Source: Nocardioides ginsengisegetis | Lineage (GTDB): Bacteria; Actinomycetota; Actinomycetes; Propionibacteriales; Nocardioidaceae | DNA: 64,000 bases | Reading direction: 5' to 3' | Assembly (NCBI RefSeq): GCF_014138045.1 | Contig: NZ_JACGXA010000003.1 | Coordinates: 124,001 to 188,000, forward strand | Shown: piece by piece, positions 33,867-42,255 of the stretch | Layout: each line of letters begins with the position of its first letter | Numbering within the stretch: position 1 is the stretch's first letter | Notes under the pieces: model-generated | What the model was told of the DNA's origin: nothing | Seen by the model: only the letters and a program-made list of their open reading frames with translations | Databases searched by the model: none | Made by a program: the position numbers and the translations under genes

Positions 33867-34859
33867 ATGGAGCTGTGGACCGGGGTGGCCGAGCAGTACG
33901 CCGACTTCGCGTCGTACGCCGGGGACTCCCCGTGCTTCGAGGCGTGGGCCCGGGGCGTGGTCGAGGATCCCGACGTGCTCGCCTGGATCGGCGGCCTGCC
34001 GCAGATCAAGCAGCAGCCCAACCTGGTCTTCGCGGCCGCGCGCTGGCACGGCGTCCCCGCCCCCGGCCCGTACGCCGGCCTCCGCGACGCCCTGCTCGGC
34101 GACGACGGCTCGATCCGCGCCACGATCCTGGCGCGCGCCACCCAGACCAACGAGGTCGGCCGGCTGGCGACGCTCGTGCCGGCGTTCGCGCGGGTGGCGC
34201 GGGGTCGTCCAGTGGCGCTGCTCGAGGTGGGGGCGAGCGCGGGCCTGTGCCTCTACCCGGACCGCTGGTCCTACGCCTGGGCCGTCGGTGGGGGCGAGGT
34301 CGACGAGGTGGTCGAGGCCGGCGTCGGCCCGCGCCTGTCCTGCCGGGTCAAGGGCGATCTCGACCGTCCGGTCGGGATCCCGTCCGTGGCGTGGCGGGGC
34401 GGCATCGACCTGAACCCGCTCGACGTCACCGACGAGGACGAGATGGGCTGGCTGACCACGCTGGTCTGGCCCGAGCACGACGACCGCCGCGAGCGGCTCG
34501 TCGCCGCCATCGAGATGGCCCGCACCGACCCGCCCGACCTGGTCCGCGGCGACCTCCTCGAGGAGCTCCCCGCGCTGGTCGAGCGCGCCGCCGCGCACGC
34601 GCCGGTCGTGGTCTTCCACTCGGCCGTGATCGCCTACCTCGAGCCGGACGACCGGGAGCGCTTCCACGACCTGATGACCGGGCTGGTCGCCGAGGGCCGC
34701 TGCCATTGGGTCTCCAACGAGGGCAAGCGGGTGCTGCCGCGGGTGACCGCGACCGGCCCGGACGTGGCCGCGGAGCGGCCGACCTTCGTGCTTGGCGTCG
34801 ACGGGCAGACGGTGGCGTGGACGCACGGCCACGGCCGGTCGATGCGGTGGTTCGGCTAG
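33867..34859 (+). CDS. DUF2332 family protein
   Basis: This 330-residue cytoplasmic protein matches DUF2332: YADFASYAGDSPCFEAWARG, then QQPNLVFAAARWHG, RATQTNEVGRLATLVPAFA, the glycine-rich LLEVGASAGLCLYPDRWSY and HSAVIAYLEPDDRERFHDLM. The VGASAGL segment looks like an AdoMet-binding loop, so a methyltransferase-like fold is plausible, but no activity is established for the family. The ATG follows CAGGAT by six bases. It lies 27 bases after the dehydrogenase and is convergent with the LuxR-type gene. Confidence 0.88.
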   Translation: MELWTGVAEQYADFASYAGDSPCFEAWARGVVEDPDVLAWIGGLPQIKQQPNLVFAAARWHGVPAPGPYAGLRDALLGDDGSIRATILARATQTNEVGRLATLVPAFARVARGRPVALLEVGASAGLCLYPDRWSYAWAVGGGEVDEVVEAGVGPRLSCRVKGDLDRPVGIPSVAWRGGIDLNPLDVTDEDEMGWLTTLVWPEHDDRRERLVAAIEMARTDPPDLVRGDLLEELPALVERAAAHAPVVVFHSAVIAYLEPDDRERFHDLMTGLVAEGRCHWVSNEGKRVLPRVTATGPDVAAERPTFVLGVDGQTVAWTHGHGRSMRWFG

Positions 34860-34869
34860 GCCGCTCCGG

Positions 34870-35850
34870 TCAGCCGGGGGTGCCGAGCGTGGCCGCGAGC
34901 CGGGTCCGGGAGCGGATCCCGAGCTTGCGGTAGACGTGCGAGAGGTGCCACTCCACCGCCTTCACGGTGACCACGAGCTCCTCGGCGATCTGCCGGTTGG
35001 TCAGCCCCTGGGCGGCCAGCCGGGCGACCTTCCGCTCGGACATGGTGAGCGCGGCGAGCGCCTCTCCCTGCACGCGGCGCGGTGTCTCGCCGAGCCGCTC
35101 GAGGAGCCGCCGCACGCGACCCTGGAGCGGCCACAGCTCCTGCCGTCCGGCGTACTCCTCGGCAGAGCGGAGCAGCGCCAGCGCCTCGGCCTCGTGGGTG
35201 TCGCCCGGCAGGAGCAGGAGCCCCGCCAGGTCGGTGTCGATCTGGGCGCCGAGCCGCCGCGCGCCGGTGCCGTCGATCACGGCGCGGGCCTCGCGCAGCA
35301 GCGCCACCCGGTCGCCGGCGGCGTCGGCGGTGGCCAGGGTCCGCAGCGCCTGCGCCCGGGCGTACGCCGACCCCGACGGGCGGGTGTGCCCGAGGTGCTC
35401 CCGGGCCAGCTCGGCGGCGTCCCGGCGCCGTCCGAGCCGGAGGGACGCCAGCGCCAGGCCGGCCCGCCACGGCAGCACCTCGGGGTCGTCGTCGGCCGGC
35501 CCGATCCGCCTCCCGGCCTCCTCGAAGTGGTGCAGGGCGGACTCGAGCTCGTTGAGCGCCGACGCCAGCTCGCCCCGCGCGTGGTGGGCGATCGCCCCGA
35601 CCGGGCCGGTCGCCTCGAGGAAGTCCCCGAGCTCCTCCCCGAGCGCCAGCGCGTCCCCGACGTCCCCGCGGGCGAGCCGGCACTCCAGGCCGATCGCCAG
35701 CAGCATGACCTGCTCGCGAGGTGGCAGCGGTCCGGACGCCCGGAGCGCGTCCAGCTCGGCCAGGGCCTCGGTGACCTGCCCGGCCCGAGCCAGCCCGATG
35801 ACCGCGGTGACGCGGGTGGCGTCGGTCTCGGTCGCGTCCGGGGCCTGCAT
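34870..35850 (-). CDS. LuxR-type transcriptional regulator with helical repeat sensor domain
   Basis: This 326-residue regulator has a C-terminal LuxR helix-turn-helix (about 262-320): LTMSERKVARLAAQGLTNRQ, then IAEELVVTVKAVEWHLSHVY and RKLGIRSRTRLAA. The N-terminal 250 residues are TPR-like helices rich in Ala/Leu/Arg. It resembles the C-terminal third of the large ATP-dependent LAL regulators with no NTPase domain, so it may be a shortened relative. The ATG at 35850 follows TAACCT by six bases; that box overlaps the stop of the upstream gene. It may therefore be transcribed independently of the sigma factor operon. Confidence 0.87.
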   Translation of the reverse strand: MQAPDATETDATRVTAVIGLARAGQVTEALAELDALRASGPLPPREQVMLLAIGLECRLARGDVGDALALGEELGDFLEATGPVGAIAHHARGELASALNELESALHHFEEAGRRIGPADDDPEVLPWRAGLALASLRLGRRRDAAELAREHLGHTRPSGSAYARAQALRTLATADAAGDRVALLREARAVIDGTGARRLGAQIDTDLAGLLLLPGDTHEAEALALLRSAEEYAGRQELWPLQGRVRRLLERLGETPRRVQGEALAALTMSERKVARLAAQGLTNRQIAEELVVTVKAVEWHLSHVYRKLGIRSRTRLAATLGTPG

Positions 35851-35859
35851 GTTCGAAGG

Positions 35860-36489
35860 TTAGGAAGCGGCGTCCGGATGCGGGCTCGTTCCGCCGCGAT
35901 TTTGCCGAGCTGGACCAGATAGGTGTCGGCCCAGGAACTCCAGCAGGTGGATGTCGGCCCCCGCGTCGTCCGCGGCGGACCGGGCCCGGTCGAAGCGCAG
36001 GCCGCGGTCGGTCGGGTCGACCACCCGGTGCGCGACCGGCAACAGGTCGGCGGCGAGATCGGCGGGGATCGGCGTACGACGTCCCGTGGCCTGGGCGACG
36101 TCCCAGCCGTGGACGGTGATCTCGAGGGCGGCGGTCGCCACGAGCACCTCGCTGGTGACCTCGACGTCGCCGACGACCACGTCCGGGCCGGCGGTTCGCG
36201 CCGCCCGCGCCGCGTGCGACCAGGCGCCCAGCAGTGCGCAGGCCTTGTCCTGCAGGGTCGAGACCCGGGGCACCGGACTCGCGGGTCGGCGGACCGAGAC
36301 CGCGCCGCCCGCGGCCTCGGTGAACGCGTCGAGGGCGTCCTCCATGTGCCTGAGCAGCTGGTCCAGGGTCCAGGCCGAGCAGGGCGTGGGCCGGTCGAGC
36401 AGGTCGGGGCCGACGCCCTCGAGCGCCCCGCGCGTGTAGACGAGGGACCGCCCGAGCAGCTCGACCGCGGCCTCGAGCCGCGGGGTCAC
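35860..36489 (-). CDS. TIGR03086-type metal-binding protein (maleylpyruvate isomerase N-terminal-like)
   Basis: This 209-residue protein belongs to the DinB-like TIGR03086 group: LYTRGAL-type first helix (SLVYTRGALEGVGPDLLDRP), TPCSAWTLDQLLRHMEDALD with a metal-ligand His, and EITVHGWDVAQATGRRTPIP with the second His pair. Relatives use mycothiol or bind zinc. Its ATG overlaps the stop of the ECF sigma gene (36486-36489), so the two are one operon. A role as sensor or partner of that sigma factor is an inference from the overlap; an independent enzyme is equally possible. Confidence 0.85.
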   Translation of the reverse strand: MTPRLEAAVELLGRSLVYTRGALEGVGPDLLDRPTPCSAWTLDQLLRHMEDALDAFTEAAGGAVSVRRPASPVPRVSTLQDKACALLGAWSHAARAARTAGPDVVVGDVEVTSEVLVATAALEITVHGWDVAQATGRRTPIPADLAADLLPVAHRVVDPTDRGLRFDRARSAADDAGADIHLLEFLGRHLSGPARQNRGGTSPHPDAAS

Positions 36490-37493
36490 CGGTGGTCCGC
36501 GGCGTCCCGGAAGTCGGCCGGCAGCCGGGCGGGGAGGCCGAAGGTGGCGAACAGGCTGGTGTCGAAGAAGGCGCTGACGTGCCGGACGCGGGTGTCGTCG
36601 AGCTCGAGCACCTGGAGCTGGAACGGCACGAAGTCGCCCTCGGGCGTGCGCATGTAGAGGCCGAACGCCGGCTGGCCGTTGGCGGACGTCTCCAGCATCG
36701 GCATGTCGAAGCTGCCGCCCGGGCAGTGGTTGCCGATCAGGTCGCCGATGTGGTCGGGGCCGACGTACCAGCTCGTGAACGGCGGCATCTCCCAGACCGC
36801 CTCGGCGGTCAGCATCGAGACGATGGTGTCGACGTCCTTGCGCCAGAAGGCCTCGACGTAGCGGTCCAGCAGCTCGCGCTGCTCGGCGTTGAGGTCGGGC
36901 TGGACGGTGTCCTCGGTGAGGCCGCGCGCGGCGAGCTGGGCGTGGGCGCGCTGCAGGGCGGAGTTGACCGCGGCGACGGTGGTGTCGAGGGCCTCGGCGA
37001 CCTCGGCGGCGGTCCAGCGGAGCACGTCGCGCAGGATCAGCACCGCGCGTTGGCGGGCCGGCAGGTGCTGGAGTGCGGCCACGAAGGCGAGCCGGATCGA
37101 GTCGCGCTCGGCGACCACGACGGCGGCGTCGGGGACCGGCTCCAGCCAGGCGATCTCGCCGTTCTCCCGGAGCTCGTCACCGGGCAGCGCGTCGGCGGTG
37201 CCGAGGCCGGTCGGGAGCGGACGGCGGGGTCGGCCCTCGAGGTTGGTGAGGCAGACGTTGGTGGCGATCCGGTAGAGCCAGGTGCGGACCGAGGACCGGC
37301 CCTGGAAGTCGGCCGAGGCCTTCCAGGCCCGCAGGAACGTCTCCTGGACGAGGTCCTCGGCCTCGTGGACCGAGCCACTCATCCGGTAGCAGTGCGCGAG
37401 CAGCTCGCGCTGGTAGCGCGCCGTCAGCGTGGGGAAGTCCTGCAGCTCGTCCGTGCTGGGGGTGGTGCTGGTGGTGCTCGTGCCCGCGGTCAT
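36486..37493 (-). CDS. ECF RNA polymerase sigma factor with SnoaL-like C-terminus (SigG type)
   Basis: This 335-residue sigma factor has region 2 at about 25-95 (YQRELLAHCYRMSGSVHEAE, DLVQETFLRAW, VRTWLYRIATNVCLTNLEGR) and region 4 at about 145-195 (LPARQRAVLILRDVLRWTAA, EVAEALDTTVAAVNSALQRA). The C-terminal 120 residues form a SnoaL-like domain (RYVEAFWRKDVDTIVSMLTA, then WEMPPFTSWYVG). This is the TIGR02960/SigG-like architecture, where the extra domain replaces an anti-sigma factor. GGGAG six bases before ATG 37493 supports the start. It is co-transcribed with the TIGR03086 gene. Confidence 0.9.
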   Translation of the reverse strand: MTAGTSTTSTTPSTDELQDFPTLTARYQRELLAHCYRMSGSVHEAEDLVQETFLRAWKASADFQGRSSVRTWLYRIATNVCLTNLEGRPRRPLPTGLGTADALPGDELRENGEIAWLEPVPDAAVVVAERDSIRLAFVAALQHLPARQRAVLILRDVLRWTAAEVAEALDTTVAAVNSALQRAHAQLAARGLTEDTVQPDLNAEQRELLDRYVEAFWRKDVDTIVSMLTAEAVWEMPPFTSWYVGPDHIGDLIGNHCPGGSFDMPMLETSANGQPAFGLYMRTPEGDFVPFQLQVLELDDTRVRHVSAFFDTSLFATFGLPARLPADFRDAADHR

Positions 37494-37554
37494 GGTCGCT
37501 CCCTCGTCCTCGTCCAGTCTGCCTCGTGGGGCAGACCGGCGGAACGGGCCGGAC

Positions 37555-39105
37555 TCATCGGTGACCGGCGCGGTGCTTCTCGACCAGCTCCAGGGCGCGC
37601 ACGGCGGCGGGCAGCGCGGCGGCCCGGTCCTCGGGGACCAGTCCGACGCGGGTGCGCCGGTCGAGGAGGTCGTCGACGTCGGCCGCACCCTCGTGGGTGA
37701 CGCCGAAGACCAGCTCGGCCAGGGTGACCGGCACCCGGTCGCTGACCGGGGCGAGCAGCTCCTCGTCGGGGAGCCCGGTGACCTCGCGGGCGTTGGCGAG
37801 GACCAGCTCGGCATCGGTGCCGTAGCGACGCACGAGCCGGGCCGGCTGCTCGAGGAGCGCGAGCCGGACGCGGGTGTCGGCGCCGCTGATCGGCAGGTGG
37901 CGGGTGCGGCAGGGGCTCGCCTCGAGGTGGCCCTGGGTGACCGCGGCGTCGACGGCGTCCTCGGCCATCTGGCGGTAGGTCGTGAGCTTGCCGCCGACGA
38001 TCGTGACGACGCCGGAGGCCGAGGTGAGCACGGCGTGCTGCCGCGAGAGGTCGGCGGTCGAGCCGTCGCCGGCGTCGATGAGCGGGCGCAGGCCGGCGAA
38101 GGCGCCGACCACGTCGTCGCGACGCAACGGCCGGGCGAAGGCGGCCGACACGACGTCGAGGAGGAAGCCGATCTCGGGCTCGGTGGGCTCGGGCACGTCG
38201 GGGATGTCGCCGTCGGTCGGCTCGTCGGTGAGGCCGACGTACACCGTCCCGTCGGGCTGGGGCAGGACGAGCACGAAGCGGCTGGTCGAGCCGGGGACCG
38301 GGGCGAAGACGCTCACCTGGAGGCCGGGGAGGCTCTCGGCGCGGAGCACGAGGTGGGTGCCGCGGCTGGGGCGGAGGGTGACCTCCTCCACCAGCTCGCC
38401 GGCCCAGACGCCCGTGGCGTTCACGACCGCCCGGGCCGTGACGGTGGACGTGGCGCCGGTCAGCTCGTCGCGCAGGTGCACCTGGCTGCCGGTGGCGGAC
38501 AGGACGCGGGCACGGGTGCGGACGTGCGCGCCGTGCTGGGCGGCGGTGCGGGCGATGGTCGTGACGAGGCGGGCGTCGTCCTCGAGCTGGCCGTCCCACG
38601 ACAGGAGGCCGCCGCGGAGGCCGGACGGGCGCAGCGGCGGCGCCAGGGCGAGCGCCTCGGTGGCCGAGACGCGGCGGGGCCGGGGGAGGGTCTCGGGCGA
38701 GGTGCGCGCGCCGCGGCGGAGCACGTCGCCGGCGATCAGGCCGGCGCGGGTGACGGCGGCCTGGAACGTGGTCACGCTGGAGTTGAGGGGCACCAGCATC
38801 GGCATCGCGTGGGAGAGGTGAGGGGCGGTGACCTCCATGAGGATGCCGCGCTCGACGGCGCTCTCGTGGGCGACGCCGACCTGCCCCTGGGCGAGGTAGC
38901 GGAGCCCGCCGTGGACCATCTTGCTCGACCAGCGCGAGGTGCCGAAGGCGAGGTCGTGGGCGTCCACGGCGAGCACGGTCAGGCCGCGGGTGACCGCGTC
39001 GAGCGCGACCCCGACGCCGGTGATGCCCAGGCCGATGACGACGAGGTCGACGTCGGCGGGGGCGTCGGCAAGCCCGGGGGTGATGAGGGTGGCGGGTCCG
39101 GTCAT
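37555..39105 (-). CDS. glpD: Glycerol-3-phosphate dehydrogenase (FAD-dependent)
   Basis: This 516-residue flavoprotein oxidises glycerol-3-phosphate to dihydroxyacetone phosphate at the membrane surface. The FAD fold is VDLVVIGLGITGVGVALDAV (about 20-38), followed by FGTSRWSSKMVHGGLRYLAQ, a conserved GlpD stretch, and GGKLTTYRQMAEDAVDA near 370. The C-terminal helical DUF-like domain is intact. Its ATG overlaps the stop of the TetR gene (ATGA at 39102-39105), so it is in an operon with that regulator. The DHAP produced could feed the alkyl-DHAP-synthase-like gene on the other side of the operator. Confidence 0.93.
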   Translation of the reverse strand: MTGPATLITPGLADAPADVDLVVIGLGITGVGVALDAVTRGLTVLAVDAHDLAFGTSRWSSKMVHGGLRYLAQGQVGVAHESAVERGILMEVTAPHLSHAMPMLVPLNSSVTTFQAAVTRAGLIAGDVLRRGARTSPETLPRPRRVSATEALALAPPLRPSGLRGGLLSWDGQLEDDARLVTTIARTAAQHGAHVRTRARVLSATGSQVHLRDELTGATSTVTARAVVNATGVWAGELVEEVTLRPSRGTHLVLRAESLPGLQVSVFAPVPGSTSRFVLVLPQPDGTVYVGLTDEPTDGDIPDVPEPTEPEIGFLLDVVSAAFARPLRRDDVVGAFAGLRPLIDAGDGSTADLSRQHAVLTSASGVVTIVGGKLTTYRQMAEDAVDAAVTQGHLEASPCRTRHLPISGADTRVRLALLEQPARLVRRYGTDAELVLANAREVTGLPDEELLAPVSDRVPVTLAELVFGVTHEGAADVDDLLDRRTRVGLVPEDRAAALPAAVRALELVEKHRAGHR

Positions 39106-39704
39106 GGCGTGAGGCTCCGGGTCAGCAGGGTGGCGAGCTCGGCGTCGAGCTCGTCCTCGGAGGCGTCGCCGTCGACCATGGTGTGGGCGGAGAGGACGAA
39201 GCCGTGGGCGGCCAGGAGCAGGCCGCGGGCGATCGCGACCGGGTTGCCGGCCCGCATCCGGCCCTCGGCCTGGCCGGCCCGGATCGCCTCGGTGGTGAGG
39301 GCGAGGATCGCGTCCTGGGAGCGGCCGCGGCGCGCGAGCAGGTAGGGGAGCAGCAGCTCGGGGTCGAGCTCCACGATGCGGAGGAACAGCTCGTTCTCGC
39401 GGAGCGTGCGGACCGTCCCGACGATGTCGGAGACCAGCCGGTCGACGGGCGACGCGGAGGCGTCCTCGTCGGCCACGATCGCGGTCACCACGCCGGACCA
39501 CTCGCGCGTCATCAGGTCGCCGAGCAGCTGCTGCATGTCCGACCAGGAGCGGTAGATCGTCATCCGCGAGACGCCGGCCCGTCGCGCGACCTCGGTGAGC
39601 GTCGTACGGCGCCAGCCGACGTCGAGGATGCAGGTGCGGGCGGCGTCGAGGTAGGCGTCGCGGGGATCGCTCTCGGATCCGCTGTTGTGACGAAGTGACG
39701 TCAT
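39102..39704 (-). CDS. TetR family transcriptional regulator
   Basis: This 200-residue repressor has an N-terminal TetR helix-turn-helix (about 15-65): YLDAARTCILDVGWRRTTLT, EVARRAGVSRMTIYRSWSD. The rest is a helical ligand domain without recognised specificity. The ATG at 39704 lies seven bases after TACAGT (39712-39717, minus strand), so the message is probably leaderless. Its start codon falls inside a 10+10 palindrome shared with the divergent gene at 39722, making it the obvious regulator of both sides. It is coupled to glpD. Confidence 0.92.
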   Translation of the reverse strand: MTSLRHNSGSESDPRDAYLDAARTCILDVGWRRTTLTEVARRAGVSRMTIYRSWSDMQQLLGDLMTREWSGVVTAIVADEDASASPVDRLVSDIVGTVRTLRENELFLRIVELDPELLLPYLLARRGRSQDAILALTTEAIRAGQAEGRMRAGNPVAIARGLLLAAHGFVLSAHTMVDGDASEDELDAELATLLTRSLTP

Positions 39705-39727
39705 GTGTCACACTGTAACACATGACG
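39699..39727. promoter_or_regulatory. TetR operator covering both start codons
   Basis: Arms CGTCATGTGT (39699-39708) and ACACATGACG (39718-39727) are perfect complements with a nine-base spacer. The ATG of the TetR gene (39704) and of the flavoprotein gene (39722) lie in the two arms, only 17 bases apart. Binding would block both promoters at once. Confidence 0.75.
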
Positions 39728-41338
39728 GACTCGACGACCTCCCCCGCAGCAGCCCCGGGGCTGCCCTTCGAGCAGACCGAGATGCACCCCCAGCGCTGGG
39801 GCAGCCCGGACCGCGCGGCCGCCCTGCCCGAGTCGGCGCGCGGCCTGGTCGAGATGGCCTTCGGCGTCGACGAGCGGCCCGCGCTGGAGTCCCCGGCGCT
39901 GCCCGCTCCGGCGATCGAGCCGTCCCTGCTGGACGCCCTGCGCGACCTCGTCGGCGCCGAGCACGTCATCACCGACGACGAGACCCGCCGGCTCCGCACC
40001 CGTGGCAAGTCGACCCCCGACCTGATCCGCGCCCGCACCGGCGACCTGTCCGACGCTCCCGACGCGGTCGTGCGCCCCGGCGGCCACGCCGACGTCGTGG
40101 CCGTGCTGGCCTGGGCCGTGGAGCACCACGTGGCGGTCGTCCCCTTCGGCGGCGGTACGTCGGTCACGGGTGGCCTGGCCGCCCGCCGCGACGGCTACGC
40201 CGGGCTCGTCTCGCTCGACCTGGTCCGGATGAAGTCGCTGCTGGCGGTCGACCCCGTCTCGATGACCGCCACCCTCGAGCCCGGCCTGCGCGGACCCGAG
40301 GCCGAGGCGCTGCTCGCCGAGCACGGCCTGACCCTGGGCCACTACCCGCAGTCGTTCGAGTACGCCTCGATCGGCGGCTTTGCCGCGACCCGTTCCTCGG
40401 GCCAGTCCAGCGCCGGCTACGGCCGCTTCGACGCGCTCGTCGTGGGCCTGACCGTGGCCACCCCCACCGGCGACCTGACCCTCGGCTCGGCGCCCGCCAA
40501 CGCGGCCGGCCCCGACCTGCGCCAGCTGCTGCTCGGCTCCGAGGGCGCCTTCGGCGTGATCACCGCCGTCACCGTCCGGGTCCGGAAGCTGCCGGCCGTC
40601 AAGCTCTACGAGGGCTGGCGCTGGGCCTCCTTCGCCGAGGGGGCCGCCGCGATGCGGACCTTGGCGCAGACCGGGCTGCTGCCCACGGTCATCCGGCTCT
40701 CCGACGAGTCCGAGACCGCGATCAACCTGGCCCGCCCCGAGGAGATCGGCGGCGAGGCCGCCGGCGGCTGCCTGATGATCACCGGCTACGAGGGCGAGCA
40801 GGCCGCGGTCGACGCCAAGCGCGCCGCGGTCACCGCCGTCCTGGAGGGGCTCGGCGGCACCGCCCTGGGCGAGGGCCCGGGCGAGGCGTGGGCGCACGGT
40901 CGCTTCAACGCGCCCTACCTCCGTGACTCCATGCTCGACGTCGGTGTGCTGGTCGAGACGCTGGAGACCGCGACGTTCTGGTCCAACATGGACACCCTCT
41001 ACACCAGCGTGAAGTCCGCCCTCGAGACCTCGCTCGGCGCCGGGACGATCGTGCTCTGCCACATCTCGCACGTCTACGAGACCGGCTGCTCCCTCTACTT
41101 CACCGTCGCCACCAAGGAGGCCGAGGAGCCGCTCGCCCAGTGGCAGGCCGCCAAGGTCGCGGCCAGCGACGCGATGATCGCGGCCGGTGCGACGATCACC
41201 CACCACCACGCCGTCGGCACCGACCACAAGCCGTGGCTGGCCCAGGAGATCGGACCCGTCGGCGTGCAGGTGCTGCGCGCGGTCAAGGCCGAGCTCGACC
41301 CGACCGGCATCCTCAACCCGGGGGTCCTGATCCCGTGA
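39722..41338 (+). CDS. FAD-binding oxidase, alkyl-dihydroxyacetonephosphate synthase-like
   Basis: This 538-residue protein has a PF01565 FAD domain (VVPFGGGTSVTGG near residue 142, after AVVRPGGHADVVAVLAWAVE) and a C-terminal oxidase cap (STRFNAPYLRD-type HGRFNAPYLRDSMLDVGVLV). The N-terminal HPQRWGSPDRAAALPESARG and the AHVYETGC-type HISHVYETGCSLYFT are typical of alkyl-DHAP synthase relatives, which make ether lipid precursors from acyl-DHAP. A lactate or glycolate oxidase role cannot be excluded. The ATG at 39722 is inside the operator; Met21 (39782) is an alternative start. The stop overlaps the kinase gene. Confidence 0.85.
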   Translation: MTDSTTSPAAAPGLPFEQTEMHPQRWGSPDRAAALPESARGLVEMAFGVDERPALESPALPAPAIEPSLLDALRDLVGAEHVITDDETRRLRTRGKSTPDLIRARTGDLSDAPDAVVRPGGHADVVAVLAWAVEHHVAVVPFGGGTSVTGGLAARRDGYAGLVSLDLVRMKSLLAVDPVSMTATLEPGLRGPEAEALLAEHGLTLGHYPQSFEYASIGGFAATRSSGQSSAGYGRFDALVVGLTVATPTGDLTLGSAPANAAGPDLRQLLLGSEGAFGVITAVTVRVRKLPAVKLYEGWRWASFAEGAAAMRTLAQTGLLPTVIRLSDESETAINLARPEEIGGEAAGGCLMITGYEGEQAAVDAKRAAVTAVLEGLGGTALGEGPGEAWAHGRFNAPYLRDSMLDVGVLVETLETATFWSNMDTLYTSVKSALETSLGAGTIVLCHISHVYETGCSLYFTVATKEAEEPLAQWQAAKVAASDAMIAAGATITHHHAVGTDHKPWLAQEIGPVGVQVLRAVKAELDPTGILNPGVLIP

Positions 41339-42252
41339 GCCTCCAGACCCGATCGTTCACGTTCCTGGTCAACCCCGCCTCCGGCGGCGGTGCCGCCCCG
41401 GACGCCGTCGTGCCCGTCGCGCGGCTGCTCCGCGAGGCCGGCTCGACCGTCGACGTCACCTACTCGCCCGGGCCCCGGGCGATGGGCGCGATCGTCACCT
41501 CGGCCATCGAGCGCGGCGACGTGGTCGTCTCGGTCGGCGGCGACGGCATGCTCTCCTCGCTGGCCGGCGCCGTCTCCACCGGCGGCGGCACGCTGGCCGT
41601 GCTGCCGGCCGGGCGCGGCAACGACTTCGCCCGGATGCTCGGGCTGCCCGACGCCCCCGATGCGCAGGCACGGTTGCTGCTCGAGGGCGACGTACGCCGC
41701 GTGGACCTGCTCGCCCTCACCCTCCCCGGCGCCGAGCCGCGGCTGGTCGCGGGCTCGGTCTACTCCGGCGTGGACGCGCGGGCCTCGGAGATCGTCGACC
41801 GGGCGCACTGGCTGCCGCGGAAGCTGCAGTACCCCTATGCGGCGCTGCGTTCGCTCGCGGCCTACCAGCCCGGCCGCTACCGCGTCAGCGTCGACGGCGT
41901 CGAGCGGGAGTACTCCGCCGCCACCGTCGTCGTCGCCAACTCCGCCTACTACGGCAAGGGCATGAAGATCGCCCCGTCCGCCTCCGTCGACGACGGCATC
42001 CTCGACGTGGTCGTCATCGAGGCCGCGTCCAAGCTCGAGCTGATGCGCTCGCTGCCGACCGTGTACGACGGCGCGCACGTCGACCGGCCCGAGGTCACCA
42101 TCCTCACCGGTCGCCGCGTGGAGATCCGCGGTCGCGCCCGCACGCCGATCCCGGTCGGCGGTGACGGCGAGCCACTGGGTCACCTGCCGGGGCTGACCGA
42201 CCAGCCGGCGACCGTCGAGGTGCTGCCGGGGGCGCTGGCCGTCATCGCCTGA
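41335..42252 (+). CDS. Diacylglycerol kinase family lipid kinase
   Basis: Starting at GTG 41335 (overlapping the previous stop), this 305-residue protein has the DAGK catalytic fold: VNPASGGGAAPDAV near residue 15, VSVGGDGMLSSLAGAV near 65 (GGDGM where GGDGT is usual) and LPAGRGNDFARMLGLP near 88. The C-terminal half has VVVANSAYYGKGMKIAPSAS and a nucleotide-fold beta sandwich. It phosphorylates diacylglycerol or a related lipid. With glpD and the alkyl-DHAP-synthase-like gene it points to a glycerolipid or ether-lipid pathway. No pathway product is demonstrated. Confidence 0.9.
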   Translation: MSLQTRSFTFLVNPASGGGAAPDAVVPVARLLREAGSTVDVTYSPGPRAMGAIVTSAIERGDVVVSVGGDGMLSSLAGAVSTGGGTLAVLPAGRGNDFARMLGLPDAPDAQARLLLEGDVRRVDLLALTLPGAEPRLVAGSVYSGVDARASEIVDRAHWLPRKLQYPYAALRSLAAYQPGRYRVSVDGVEREYSAATVVVANSAYYGKGMKIAPSASVDDGILDVVVIEAASKLELMRSLPTVYDGAHVDRPEVTILTGRRVEIRGRARTPIPVGGDGEPLGHLPGLTDQPATVEVLPGALAVIA

Positions 42253-42255
42253 CGC

